Assembly (NCBI RefSeq): GCF_007655135.1
Contig: NC_045133.1
Coordinates: forward strand, 18,511,845 to 18,575,844
DNA: 64,000 nucleotides
Origin: Punica granatum
Taxonomy: Eukaryota; Streptophyta; Magnoliopsida; Myrtales; Lythraceae
Reading direction: 5' to 3'
The translations under genes were made by a program, and so were the position numbers. Each line of letters opens with the position of its first letter. Positions within the stretch are counted from its first letter, which is position 1. The notes below the pieces were generated by a model. The model was not told the origin of the DNA, did not search any database, and saw only the letters and a list, made by a program, of their open reading frames with translations. This document shows, in pieces, positions 35,915-46,232 of the stretch.

Positions 35915-37860
35915 ATTAAGAAATTCTAGAATCGAATTTTATTATTAAAACTTTCAGTACTCGTTTTATTTTCTCTTTTTCCATCTAGTTTAGGCCGTAT
36001 GTGGGTCTCCTCTCCCTTTAAAAGAAAGGTTACGGAATAATTTTTGAGAACTGCAAATATGACCAATTTGTTCTACAAAATTCATGGATATAGGAGACAC
36101 CCTGAAATCCAGGATGCACAATATATCAAGTCTATGTCAAGTCGATTTAAAATTTAATGATGTCAATTCTATCAATGTCTGTTGCTCTTATAAACATATT
36201 ATGACACATATTAGTTAATGCACCTTTTTCTTGTTGAAGGACTGAATATACCAATTGGGAGTAAATATGAATTCTCCAAACGGTCTCATCGATGTATTAA
36301 CCTAAGACTCACGTTTATGTCATTCATTTTCTCCTGGTAGTGCCAGATCAAATTTCTCTTGACAACATAATTCTGTCCCGTCTATTCAATGATAAACAGT
36401 CGATGACCTTCGGCCAAAAACTCATCAAATTGTAACCATATAATTAGCTAAATTGACAACTCACTGATAAGAAGAGGACAAGAAATTAAGTCAAGTTGAT
36501 ATCGGTCGTATCATTTTCTTAAGATCTTTAAATTATCATAGCAGTGCCCTAGAATTCAGGAAAAAGGACAAGAAATTGCATTACTTTCCTCGACATTTTG
36601 GATTCCTCCTGCATTTTTAATGAGAGGTTATCTGTTTGTATGTGCGCTCTTTCTTTCGATGTAGTTCTGCCTGGTTGATTGAAGATTATAGGTGGCGCTG
36701 CAGCTCAATTTTGTTTGGACCTATGAACCTTTGGGTTCTATGTCCATCAATGTCAAACAAATTAATCTTGTAATTTGAGAAAAGTCAAGAATAACCCAAG
36801 CCATGGTTTGGAATAGTACTTTGGTTTTATTCCCAAGTTTGCTGATCAAACGCAAGTAAGTAGTTGGTTAAATTATAATTTATCTAGAACATAATTAATA
36901 GAATTTTTTACCATGTCATATATGTAATGGGAAGCGCAATATACATTATATATATATATATATATGTTATATCATTAAGGTGAGGGAAATTTCAAATCGT
37001 TGTCGTCCCTTTCAAAGAACTATTATGACATTAAATGGAGGATTTTGGTGTTTAATTTAGACTTTATTATTGTAAATCTAGCCTAGTTCTAGAAATTTAT
37101 CAAAAAATAGAATGATAAGCAGAATGATGGGCTTGAATGGTATGGAGCGGTAGATTCTGGACTTGTTTAAGGCTGAACACGCAAACCTCAACATTCTATG
37201 CATGTAATATATCGAAAAGATATTAAATATGTTCTTGGAAAAATTTAAAACTTTTATCCATCTGAATAAAATATTTAAAACTATTGGGAAAAAATGATTT
37301 CAGATAAATTAAAATATTCTTAATAAAAATCCAATAAACTAAATTTTATTAATTCTTTTACCCATTCACGCAACACATGTGGATCCGGAGCTTGTTGATA
37401 TCAAAAGTGGATCGATAATATAGATGACCGATTGAGTTCCTCAGGCCTTAAGAGGACCAAAAGTTCCATGGAGCAAAGTCGGAATTCCATGCCATGGTTC
37501 CAAAATTCTCCTTCATATGATGGTTGAGCATATCTTAACAAACTCATTACAAAAGAAAATGGGGAGTGAATATTCAAGCCCAGTGATCGCAACTAGAGAT
37601 CATATACTTTTACACTTTTCATACCGAGGAGAGCTGGTATGTCTAGAAATGCAGTGGGTTGGTCCTCTGGACTCACGTAAAATACATCGTTTTTAAATTA
37701 TTATGGACACAGTTCGTGTATCATATTAGTAATTAAAAAAGAAAACTCGGATTTTTTCCGAAGAAGACTGACCCGATCGATACCTCTCTTATTATGATCG
37801 CCCTCTAGGTCTCTTGTAAATGCTTCCAGTTGGGTTATTTCTCTTTGGTTTATTTTATTT
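35915..37860. other. AT-rich intergenic DNA
   Basis: An (AT)n tract lies at about 36948-36965. Short frames carry no recognised domain. Confidence 0.5.
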
Positions 37861-38046
37861 TTTTATGTGTACCGAGTATATGTAATTTCAATGCATCTCG
37901 ACTAATCGAGTACGAGCCAGGTCAACTTACTAAAGAATAAAATTCTCCCATCCAATAATTTTTTTTTTCATTTACAAGACTCAAAAACGATGTTTTTTTT
38001 AAAGAGAAATAATTGTCAAACTACTTAAATCAGTCCATATTGATTA
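37861..38046 (-). mobile_element. SINE-like copy, strongly diverged
   Basis: ATGTGTACCGAGTATATG, CTCGACTAATCGAGTACGAG, AATAAAATTCTCCCATCC and TTTACAAGACTCAAA keep the order of the minus-strand copies at 27742 and 60362, with many changes and T-run insertions. Confidence 0.4.
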
Positions 38047-38591
38047 ATTTCTCTTTGTTTAAAGTGTCTATTATTGGAAAGATGCCTAAGATGTGGGTGT
38101 TTTGAGTCGTTTCGAGATTGTACTTGAATGTATGACTGGTCTAAGACCATTGCTTCCATTGTTTGTAGTAATGAAGCATCCCTTTATCCAAAAACGAAAA
38201 GAAAATAGAGATGACCCATATATATGTGCGAGTGTGAAGCAAAATAAATAAACAAATTGAGAAAATGGGTGCCCATGGTGTCACCTGCCCTCAATCTGGG
38301 ATTAAGAGTTTCTGGATTCAGTAAGTCCACTTAGTGGAGTCATGATGCCCCTTTATTGATCTCCTCCTGGCCAATAGATGTCCCCTTGTAAAAATGAAGA
38401 TAAGAATCAATACATGATCTTACAATAGCTAAGAGCAAGCACAATTTCTTTCAATTTCTTCTATTAATTTTTCGGTGAAATCACTTATGAGTACCCTTAA
38501 TCTATTAGCTGATACTAAATATTCCCTTCGCTTATTGACTTGGGCGCAACTAAAATATCGTATTGCAATTCAATCTGCTCATTAGGGGATC
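38047..38591. other. Intergenic DNA
   Basis: No gene recognised. It ends at the target site of the copia element. Confidence 0.5.
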
Positions 38592-38596
38592 AAATT

Positions 38597-38774
38597 TGTA
38601 ATCGAGTCAACACAAACTCCTAAAGATCCTCCTATGGCAGTTTGGAGAATATCTTGTATAGGATTTGTAGTCTCTCACAAATATCTCCTTATTATGTATT
38701 TAAGCAGTACACGTACACCATTTCTGTTATTATCGAATACAACATACAAATTCTCTCTGCTCCATTCGTTTTTT
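38597..38774 (+). repeat. Copia 5' LTR
   Basis: Starts TGTAATCGAGTCAACAC, aligned with TGTAACCAAGTCAACAC at 41680. It ends just before TGGTATCAGAACC. Differences from the 3' LTR (substitutions and an indel of about 14 bases in CAGTTT...GGAAAATAT) show considerable age. Confidence 0.75.
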
Positions 38775-39138
38775 TGGTATCAGAACCTAGATTACGCATA
38801 TGCATGCCCATGCGCGTATATGCACCAACATCACGCAAAACCTAGTATGTTCGAGAGCAGCCAAAAGAACACCTTATGTTAGTCCCCCCTTACCTGAGCA
38901 CGGAAGATGAGCCTGGCTCGAGATCAATTATTGAGTGCGGGTGTTTAAGGACACGTAACAACATGTAGGAATAAATAAACCACATGTTGCACGTGAGAGG
39001 GGTGTTGAGGATATTAATCCCACGTGGAAAAAACGAATGAACATTCATCTATATAAGACTTGGGTATCACCACTTATCAGCTTGAGTTTTTAAGTGGGTA
39101 TGAGGTCAAACTTGTATAAGTCCAATGAAAATTCAATA
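38775..39138 (+). mobile_element. TRIM internal region and 3' LTR fused to copia LTR
   Basis: Directly after the copia LTR, the sequence from TGGTATCAGAACC to 39002 aligns with the interior of the TRIM at 39701-40220 (CGCATATGCATGCCC versus CGCGTATGCGCACC; TGTTCGAGAGCAGCC versus TGTTCGAGTGCAGCC; GAGGGCGGGTG-like tract). It is followed by a TRIM LTR copy (39003-39138, TGTTGAGG...ATTCAATA). The TRIM's own 5' LTR is absent. Confidence 0.7.
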
Positions 39139-39186
39139 TAATATCATATCCACGGAAAGGAATTCTTTGTTCCTTCTTCTTCAACC

Positions 39187-39700
39187 ATGGGTGAACAACC
39201 AAAGAACTATCCCTTCCCTTCGACCATGAATGCGGCAAATTTTGTCATGCTTAAGCTCACTGATAACAATTATCTGCCATGGGAGACACAAATCTTGTCT
39301 CTGATTGAAAGTCAGGACCTTCTTGATTCCCTCACTGGAGAGACTGCCGCTCCATATGGAAAGGTTATAGGTGCTGATGGGTATATGCTTCCTAGGTTTG
39401 CACTGATAGGCTTGTCAAGTCGTGGCTGGTCGGGACTCTCTCTAAAGAGGTACTCGCTCTTGCAGTGGGTTTAAAGTCCACTGCACAGGTATGGAAAACT
39501 CTCACTCAACATTATGCTCGGAATTCTATGGCACGTGAGTTCGCCTTACTCACTCTACTTCAACATGTGGAGAAAGGCGACAAGTCTCTAACCAAATATC
39601 TCAGTGAATTCACGTCCATCTGTGATCAATTAAGTGTCATTGGCAAACCTGTTTCAGATGTTAACAAAGTTTTCAGGCTGCTCGAGAGACTTGGCGATCG
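39187..39700 (+). pseudogene. Copia gag remnant
   Basis: MGEQPKNYPFPSTMNAANF, LTDNNYLPWETQILSLIES, then after a frame change HYARNSMAREFALLTLLQHV and YLSEFTSICDQLSVIGKPV. This is the copia gag pattern (gag-polypeptide/UBN2 type). It is frameshifted near 39440-39470, stops at LLERLGDRYG, and is cut by the TRIM. No zinc knuckle remains. Confidence 0.85.
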
Positions 39701-40220
39701 ATATGGGTTGATCCCACATTGGAAAAGAAAAGGAAAATTCATGGGTTAATATATATGGCTTGGGTACCACCACTTATCAGCTTGAGCTTTTAAGTGGAAA
39801 TGGACTCGAGCCCGTATAAGTCCAATGGAAATTCAATATGGTATTAGAGATCCGGTTACGCGTATGCGCACCTACGTGCGTGTGCGTACCCATACCACGC
39901 CGGGTCCAATATGTTCGAGTGCAGCCAAGAGTGCGCCTTGTGTTAGTGTCCTCCCTCGCCCGAGTACGGAAGATGAGCCCGGCTCGAGGTCAATTTTTGA
40001 GGGCGGGTGTTTAAGGGCATGTGACAACGTGTAGGCAGAAATAGACCACACGTTACACGTGAGGGCGGGTGTTGAGGAGTAAAATGGGATAAATCCCACA
40101 TCGGAAAAGAAAAGGAAAATCCATGGGTTAATATATATAGCTTGGGTACCACCACTTATCAGCTTGAGTTTTTAAGTGGAAATGGACTCGAGCCCGTATA
40201 AACCCAATGGAAATTCAATA
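39701..40220 (+). mobile_element. TRIM between gag and RT remnants
   Basis: Terminal repeats (about 39710-39838, truncated at the left; 40070-40220) share ATCCCACATYGGAAAAGAAA, CTTGGGTACCACCACTTATC and GGACTCGAGCCCGTATAA. After the first comes TGGTATTAGAGATCC, a primer-binding site. Before the second comes the purine-rich GTGAGGGCGGG. No coding sequence. It is the same family as 38775-39138 and 44543-45143. Confidence 0.8.
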
Positions 40221-40242
40221 ATATGAGTCCTTCAAAACAACT

Positions 40243-41660
40243 ATGCTTCGCCCTCCAATCTTGGCATATGCAGAAGTTTGCAAGTGGGTTTTCAAAACCG
40301 AATTGCGAGCCGATGGCACACTCGATCGCCTTAAAGCTCGTCTTGTTGCCAAAGGTTTTCATCAAGAGGAGGGTCTTGATTTCTTCGAGACCTTTAGTCC
40401 CGTTGTCAAGTCAGGTACGATTTGCATTCTCCTTGCTGTTGCGGTAATTCGAAACTGGTCGGTTCGCCAACTAGATGTTAAGAATGCTTTCTTACATAGA
40501 AATCATGATGTTCCGGTTTTTATGGAGCAAACGCCTGGTTTTCGAGACTCTACGATTTTGATTGTGGAAAATAACAAATGATTGAGTAGTGTGTTGAGTT
40601 AAAGTTAAAGTTAAAGTTAAAATTTTTGACTTGGAAAATGTGTATTTTTGTTGTATAGTGTGTTGAGTTAAAGTTAAAATTAAAATTTTTGTGATTTTAA
40701 CTGCGAAACCAAACGGAGCATACTAATCCTGACTTTGTGTGTTGCCGAGCACTTAATGGTCTTAAACAAGCACCACGTGCTTGGTTTGAGAAGTTCAACT
40801 GCTTTCTTCTTGATTATGGCCATACCATTATACTCCTTTTATATGTTGACGATATAATCCTTATGGGGGATTTGGATTCTCATCTTGATATGTTGGTTCG
40901 TGCTCTTGGCTGTGCCTTCCCTATGAAAGATTTGGGACCTCTTCATTACTTCTTGGGGGTTGAGATCACTCGCACATCCAATGGTATGTTTCTTTCGCAA
41001 AAGAAGTATGCTTGTGATGTACTGGATCGTGCCTCTATAGGACAGTGCAAGCCTATTACCACACCAATTGCTCTCATACAACCATCAATGAATTCTGATT
41101 ATAAACCATATCAGGATCCTTCCTTCTATCGGAGTATTGTTGGAGCGTTGCAATATCTTACTCTAACTCGACCCATCTATCCTATGCGGTCAACATTGTT
41201 TGCCAATCGCCGACGCCGATTGGCAAGTTGAAAGTACGCTCGTCGATCCACCACCGAGTTTTGTACCTTCCTTGGAGCCAATTGCATCTCCTGGAGTGCC
41301 CAAAAGCAACCCATGGTTGCCCGGTCTACTACTGAAGCTTAGTACCGAGCATTGGCCACCGCTGCAGCTGAGCTTACTTGGGTGTCTTTTACCCTTCGTG
41401 GTCTTGGCATTTTTCAACCGCGCCAGCTGTCTTGTTTTCAGACAACATTTCGGCACTATATCTGACATCTAATGTCTTTCACGCTCGCACGAAACATGTG
41501 GAGATTGACTATCATTTTGTTTGTGAAAATGTTGCACTTGATTCTATCAAGATGCGTTTTGTTCCGTCTTCTCTTCAAGTGGCTGATGTTTTCACTAAGC
41601 CATTGGGTCGGTCTCTTTTCTTTGATTTTCGGACCAAACTCGGTCTTTGGACAATTCCCG
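40243..41660 (+). pseudogene. Copia reverse transcriptase / RNase H remnant
   Basis: WVFKTELRADGTLDRLKARL and VAKGFHQEEGLDFFETFSPV (40270-40400) and the QLDVKNAFLH region are reverse transcriptase (RVT_2). After the insertion at 40554-40720 the frame resumes with LNGLKQAPRAWF. The catalytic YVDD lies at 40842-40853, followed by DLGPLHYFLGVEITRT. RNase H parts (SDNISALYLT, ARTKHVEIDYHFV, VADVFTKPL) lie at 41436-41610 after deletions and frame changes. Inactive. Confidence 0.9.
40554..40720. mobile_element. MITE-like insertion in copia RT, TSD TAC
   Basis: The RT frame ...GFRDST is interrupted after TAC (40551-40553) and resumes with TAC (40721-40723). Dropping the insert and one TAC restores an open frame across the junction. 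The insert ends GCGAAACCAAACGGAGCA and contains GTTGAGTTAAAGTTAAAGTT blocks shared with 51987-52239. It lacks about the first 45 bases of that copy. Confidence 0.8.
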
Positions 41661-41679
41661 CGACCGGTTTGATGGGGAG

Positions 41680-41871
41680 TGTAACCAAGTCAACACAAAA
41701 CCCTGAGGATCCTCCTATGGCAGTTTCCAAATAATTGGTTGGAAAATATATTGTATAGGATTTGTAGTCTCTCACAAATATCTCCTTATTATGTATTTAA
41801 GCAGTACATATATGTCATTCTTGTTATTATCGAATACAACACACAAATTATCTCTGCTCTATTCGTTCTCT
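41680..41871 (+). repeat. Copia 3' LTR
   Basis: Begins TGTAACCAAGTCAACAC right after the purine tract GATGGGGAG and ends at CTATTCGTTCTCT before AAATT. Partner of 38597-38774. Confidence 0.75.
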
Positions 41872-41876
41872 AAATT

Positions 41877-43680
41877 GTCGTTCAATCATATCCTTATAGT
41901 TCCTGTATATTAATTAATTAATCAATTAAGTAATATCGCAAAAAAGAAGCGCAGACACACAAATGATATTGAGTACCTTCCTTATCTTAATCCAAGGCAG
42001 GTGATGATCAGTATCATTAGATTGAGTTAAATAGTAAAACACGATGTTCCAATAATAAATAAATATTATAACTTTCTGTCTGGGATCTGTGAGAAGACCC
42101 TTTAGCATAGGTTTTTGTGGAGGCAGCAGAGGCAAAGGAGATGCCTTTTCCTTTCCTTTATGATTTTCTCCATAACTTTCTGCAATATCTTTTCAGACTC
42201 TCTTTTCTCCTCATATATAATTGTAATGTCTCACGTACTTGGAGGGGAGTGGACCAATTGGCTTTTTCGCAGAGATCGAGAAAAAGCCAACTTCGTGGGG
42301 GATCAAATTCTTTCCCTTCAATGATTCATTTCATGGACGGGGAAAAAAGATACAACTCTGCGTCCACATGTGGAGGCATAGACGTGTCCTTAAAGTTATT
42401 TTTTTTACCCCCTCAAAAGTTTGGAAAGAGCAAAAGAAAACCCATTGACTTGGCTTATCAGGTAGACGGGCTCGATTTCATTGACCTCAAACATCTAGCA
42501 TAGTATCTACACATACTCGTATTGAATAGATTCCACGTAAATTCTATGATAATAGAAATCTAAAGTGATGGATGAGTTATGTAATTAGATTTTTTCAACT
42601 AATAATGTCCACGGTTGGAACGTTCGATCCATCCCCTAACTAGACTATCCAATGCTTTATTACCCGTATATTCCCTTCCAATAGTGCAGTCGACATGGAA
42701 TGAAAGATCCTTAAGACGACGAAAAAGTGGGCTTAGTGAGTTAGTGTTCACCCTTAACCTGAAATAAAGATGTTTCATATTGTCGAATCTCATAGTAGAA
42801 TTTCTTCACGACTTTTGAATTATTTCTCTTATTGTCAATACTCTCCTCAATTTAAAATCAAAAGATTTTGCGTCCGATTCTTACGGTGAGGTTTTTCTAT
42901 GTCCTTTTGTTTCCCTTTCTTGACCGTCTTCTACTAAGCCTATGGATCTCCGGAAAAAAAGTACTCTAAGTTGATAAATTCAAGTGAAAGGAGCAATAAA
43001 ATGAAAAAAAAATGGGGGCAATAATATGGCAAGATGGTGCAACGACATTGGGTTCCTTTCCCTTCTCTCTCATCTCAATTATGTTGTTTATAATGGTGTG
43101 TTGGGCCACAAGATGCATGAAACTGAACGGAGGGTAGAATCGTTCCTACCTTAATACAATCGTGCGTGCAGATAAGAGCATACACCTCCGAGAGTGAAAT
43201 TTGAACACAAGTTGGTCGAGAACCTTTTTGTATAGTTGAGGGAGGATGACCCCCCAACTAATAATATTAGTAAGGTTCACTTGCGCATTCCCGAGAATAA
43301 TCCATGCATGCTTTGCTGATTCGGGCCCGTTCCATGTTCCATGAATTCCACCGATCGAGTCTATTAAGGCATCTAATACGATCACTGATGTACGTAGTTA
43401 GCAACCACCCGCATCATGCTTTGATTTGGATTAATCGTGTATACCTGTCGAAATAATACCTCATACGAAACATGCTTTATTCAATCCCGCACTTTTTGAA
43501 TAGTTTGATCATTGACAGCAGTAATCATGAGAATATTATCAGGAAAGAGCAATAAGAAACAGCTGCGCAGTACCAGCAAGAAGCATTTGAACCTTCACTC
43601 TATTGGGCGGATAAAGTCCGCGCTAAAACATCGAGAAATGACCGAGCAGCAAGACAGGGTTCCCAGCAGCTGAACAACTG
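41877..43680. other. Intergenic; short open frames not recognised
   Basis: Open frames at 42117-42503 (+), 42599-42793 (-) and 43146-43385 (-) show no family features that I know, and none has a supported start. Treated as non-coding. Confidence 0.4.
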
Positions 43681-43682
43681 AT

Positions 43683-43945
43683 ATCGCCGGTGAAAATTGG
43701 GCCGAGAGGCCCAAGCCCCAGGAGATGATGCCCGACAGTTGTAGCCAAGCCTAAGCCCACGAAGCTAGGCCCATTAATGGGTTCATCGGCCCCCAGCAGT
43801 TCACTTCTATTCTACTTGAGGGTCGTCTTAATCGGGCCCGCTCGTTTGGGCCTGTAGGCTTGAGCCCAGTTCCGGCCCAAATGCAATGGGACCAGACCCC
43901 TTCATGGGTTTTCGGCCCAATGACTCGAGATGAGTAGGCCCGCCC
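43683..43945. other. Cluster of GGCCCA/TGGGCC motifs
   Basis: At least ten GGCCC/GGGCC words occur in ~260 bases (TTGGGCC, GAGGCCCAAG, TAGGCCCATT, CGGCCC, ATCGGGCCC, TTGGGCC, CCGGCCCAAA, TCGGCCCAAT, TAGGCCCGCC). Such site II-like motifs occur in plant housekeeping promoters, but no adjacent gene is visible. A low-complexity retroelement remnant is an alternative. Confidence 0.5.
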
Positions 43946-44282
43946 GCAAACTGCTGACTCATTTGATGGTTTTCATAGAAATTGTAAGTCCAGTTCTCAT
44001 TGCCCAAGAATTTGCTCCGATTCGAATGACTACTCGCTTTAGCATTGGACGAGTTGGGAATAAGATCATTTGATGCGGAGATAATAGGTCCCTATGCGAC
44101 TATTTGATGTCCTGTTGTAGTTTATCAGTGCTAGCTGCACATATCTATAGAAATGTCAAAGGGAGATGATGAAAAGGATCCATGACGTGATGCCTCATCT
44201 TCAACATTAGAATGCAAACTTAAATATTTCCAGCAAAAAAAAAAAATGCAAACTTAAATATGCCTCTATACTACCAACATGA

Positions 44283-44450
44283 GTTTATTTAGGTGGTTTG
44301 ATGTCTCTTTCTCTTAAATACGGTTCTTAATTCAAGTCCTTACAAATGGAGAAAATCTAAGATTAGGAGAATTTTACCATTTAGTGGGCCGACTTGATTC
44401 AAGTTTAGATTAATTGAAGTCTATGGGGGTTTCAATAACAAGTGGTATCA
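44283..44450 (+). mobile_element. SINE-like copy
   Basis: TTATTTAGGTGGTTTGATG, a box B-like TTCAAGTCC near 44332, AAATGGAGAAAATC, GGGCCGACTTGATTC and GAAGTCTATGGGGG keep the order of the other SINE-like copies in forward orientation. The tail is unclear. Confidence 0.4.
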
Positions 44451-44519
44451 CCGAAAGCAGGGAAAAAAAAACCTTTATGCTCATAGGTAGATTTAAGTAA
44501 TCATGCTCATTAGAACTTG

Positions 44520-45305
44520 CACTACTGGAAATTGATTCCATATGTAAAATTCCACTAGGCCTACAAGTAATTGGGTCCATCTCCAACCCAAAAGCTTGAG
44601 CTGATAGATTTTGGTAACCAATCTCTTATAAACTTGTGGAATTCTTTTTATATTTCCGATGTGAAACTTAATTCATTCTTAACTTTCAACACCCTCCCTA
44701 ACGTGGTAACGTGTGGTTCATCACGTGCCACGTGCCGTTAAAACATCCACTCTCAACAACTGATCACGAGCCGGACATCCTCTTCCATGCTCGGGCGAGG
44801 GGAGACAAGCCAAACTAACTACGATTTTCACACTCGAGCTTGACTTAACATGAGGCGCATTCTTTGTTGCCTCAAAACTGAATCTAGCCACACTTAGGCC
44901 AACACGGGTGCATTTTTTGGCTACCCACACAAACAAACCTTAAACCTGGCGTGGTGTCAGTCCACACACGTGCGCGTATAAGCATAATCAATCATGTAAA
45001 ATTCTATTAGGCCTATAAGCGATTGGGCTCATCTCTAACTCAAAAACTCGAGCTGATAGATTGCGGTACCTAATCTTTTATAAATTTGTGAAATTATTTT
45101 TATATTTCTGACGTGGGACTTAGCTCATTCTTAACTCTCAATACCATAGAAATAAAATGTGGAGACAGAACATTCTATCTCAAATTTGAGACGAGATTTT
45201 TAAGAAAATAGAGATAGAATTTCCCGTCTCTATTTGTAAAGACAAGAAAATACGTCTCAAAGTCCATCTCTCCATGTAAGATAGAAAATTCCATCTCAAA
45301 TGAGG
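44520..45305 (+). mobile_element. CACTA-like terminus split by a TRIM
   Basis: CACTACTGGAAATTG (44520-44534) resembles a CACTA end. Dropping the TRIM (44543-45143) and one copy of its TSD joins it to GAAATAAAATGTGGAGACAG. That run is followed by GAGATAGAATTTCCCGTCTC and related GTCTC/GAGAC words up to ~45305, typical of a subterminal repeat region. The other end is not identified. Confidence 0.4.
44543..45143 (-). mobile_element. TRIM with 149-bp LTRs and perfect 5-bp TSD
   Basis: LTRs 44543-44691 and 44995-45143 are each 149 bp and share GAGCTGATAGATT, CTTATAAA/CTTTTATAAA and CATTCTTAACT. CCATA flanks both sides (44538-44542 and 45144-45148). On the minus strand the element starts TRTTGARAG and ends TTTTACA, with the purine tract AGGGAGGG before the 3' LTR. 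Its interior aligns with the TRIMs at 38775 and 39701 (CTCGCCCGAGCATGGAAGA, GCGCACGTGTG, CACCACGCC). The primer site is degenerate. Confidence 0.9.
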
Positions 45306-45388
45306 CTGCTAATTCTTCTCTTCCCATTGAAGATTGTAATCATAGTGTTCAACCTTTTAAAAATCTACCAATAAGAAGTTTAAGGTTC

Positions 45389-45739
45389 ATGTCAACATAT
45401 CACAATGAAGACATTGTAGGTGATGAAGTTGATCCAAAATTCGATGTATCTCTTGAAGATGATCAAGAAGATGTTCCACGACTTGTTTTCGACAATCAAA
45501 GAGAACTAATAATTGTGGACAAAGAAATGAGATCAACTAACATTAAATGTGATAATTTTTTTCATGATTATCTTCACACTGAATTTATTTTAGATAAAGA
45601 AACTTTCAGCGAAAGGAAATATGTGTCGATGCTTAAGATGTCGATTCTAAAGGTTATTCAATTACTAATTTTTGCCAAAGCCAACGTGACTCTAGAGAAA
45701 TCAACAATTCAACCAAAGAGTCGATTGGCAAAGAATTGA
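45389..45739 (+). other. Open frame of unknown origin, probably retroelement-derived
   Basis: A 116-codon frame rich in D, E and K (HNEDIVGDEVDPKFDVSLED...). No domain recognised. It lies shortly before an LTR (45899). A peptide-like tract MKTQGRVFSDQGE in another frame (about 45859-45897), immediately before that LTR, is of the kind seen at polyprotein ends, suggesting decayed LTR-element sequence. Confidence 0.3.
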
Positions 45740-45898
45740 CTAATGAAAAGCTAAAAGAGAGAGTTCACAAATAAAAGATAGTGTCCAAGTGGCAAACGAG
45801 AAAGTATTGGAGGCGCACAAATCATTTTAAGTACAATCATGAGGACCAATAGAAGATCGATGAAGACTCAAGGTCGAGTCTTTTCCGACCAGGGAGAA

Positions 45899-46212
45899 TG
45901 ATACGTAAAAGATTTAGGGGTGTCTTTTATATCCTTTATTAAGCTTTCTATATATTAAGACCTTAAGTCTATAAATAGGGATTTGTTCTCATTGTAAGAG
46001 TAAAGACCTGGTTGATTAATAATATTGGACTTTTCTTTGTGCACTCTTTACGTTCTGTATCTCTCGGGTTTCCCTTGAGTGGTGAATATCGATTATGTAT
46101 CCTTAACCTGGCCTATCAAGGTGATAATATTCTAACTCTCTCTTTCTATGGTGGTGATTTCTATATTCTTAGAATTTGAAGTCTACACTCTTTCCACACC
46201 GAGCATCCTACA
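45899..46212 (+). repeat. LTR of a retrotransposon with adjoining PPT and PBS
   Basis: TGATACGTAAAAG...CATCCTACA is bounded by TG and CA. The purine-rich CCAGGGAGAA precedes it (45889-45898), and TGGTATCAGTACC, a primer-binding-like site, follows (46220-46232). A TATAAATAGG box lies at 45972-45981. Both a 3'-LTR feature (PPT) and a 5'-LTR feature (PBS) are adjacent, and there is no 5-bp TSD, so it is not a simple solo LTR. Confidence 0.65.
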
Positions 46213-46232
46213 TCGTTTTTGGTATCAGTACC

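Larger units (their letters stand above)
38592..41876 (+). mobile_element. Degenerate Ty1-copia element with nested and chimeric parts
   Basis: LTRs 38597-38774 and 41680-41871 are similar (shared TGTATAGGATTTGTAGTCTC, CAAATATCTCCTTATTATGT, TTGTTATTATCGAATACAAC). A primer-binding-like TGGTATCAGAACC follows the first and GATGGGGAG precedes the second. AAATT flanks both ends (38592-38596, 41872-41876) and may be the 5-bp TSD, although it is a simple AT word and the LTRs do not end in CA. Between them lie gag and reverse transcriptase/RNase H remnants, but no protease or integrase. TRIM sequences occupy 38775-39138 and 39701-40220. Non-functional. Confidence 0.85.

Noticed and set aside
38592..41876. 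A functional copia retrotransposon
   Set aside because: Protease and integrase are missing, gag and RT/RNase H are frameshifted, and two other elements interrupt it.
42117..42503. 128-codon open frame as a gene
   Set aside because: It begins with GTG, lacks recognisable motifs, splice support or promoter features, and lies in TE-rich DNA.
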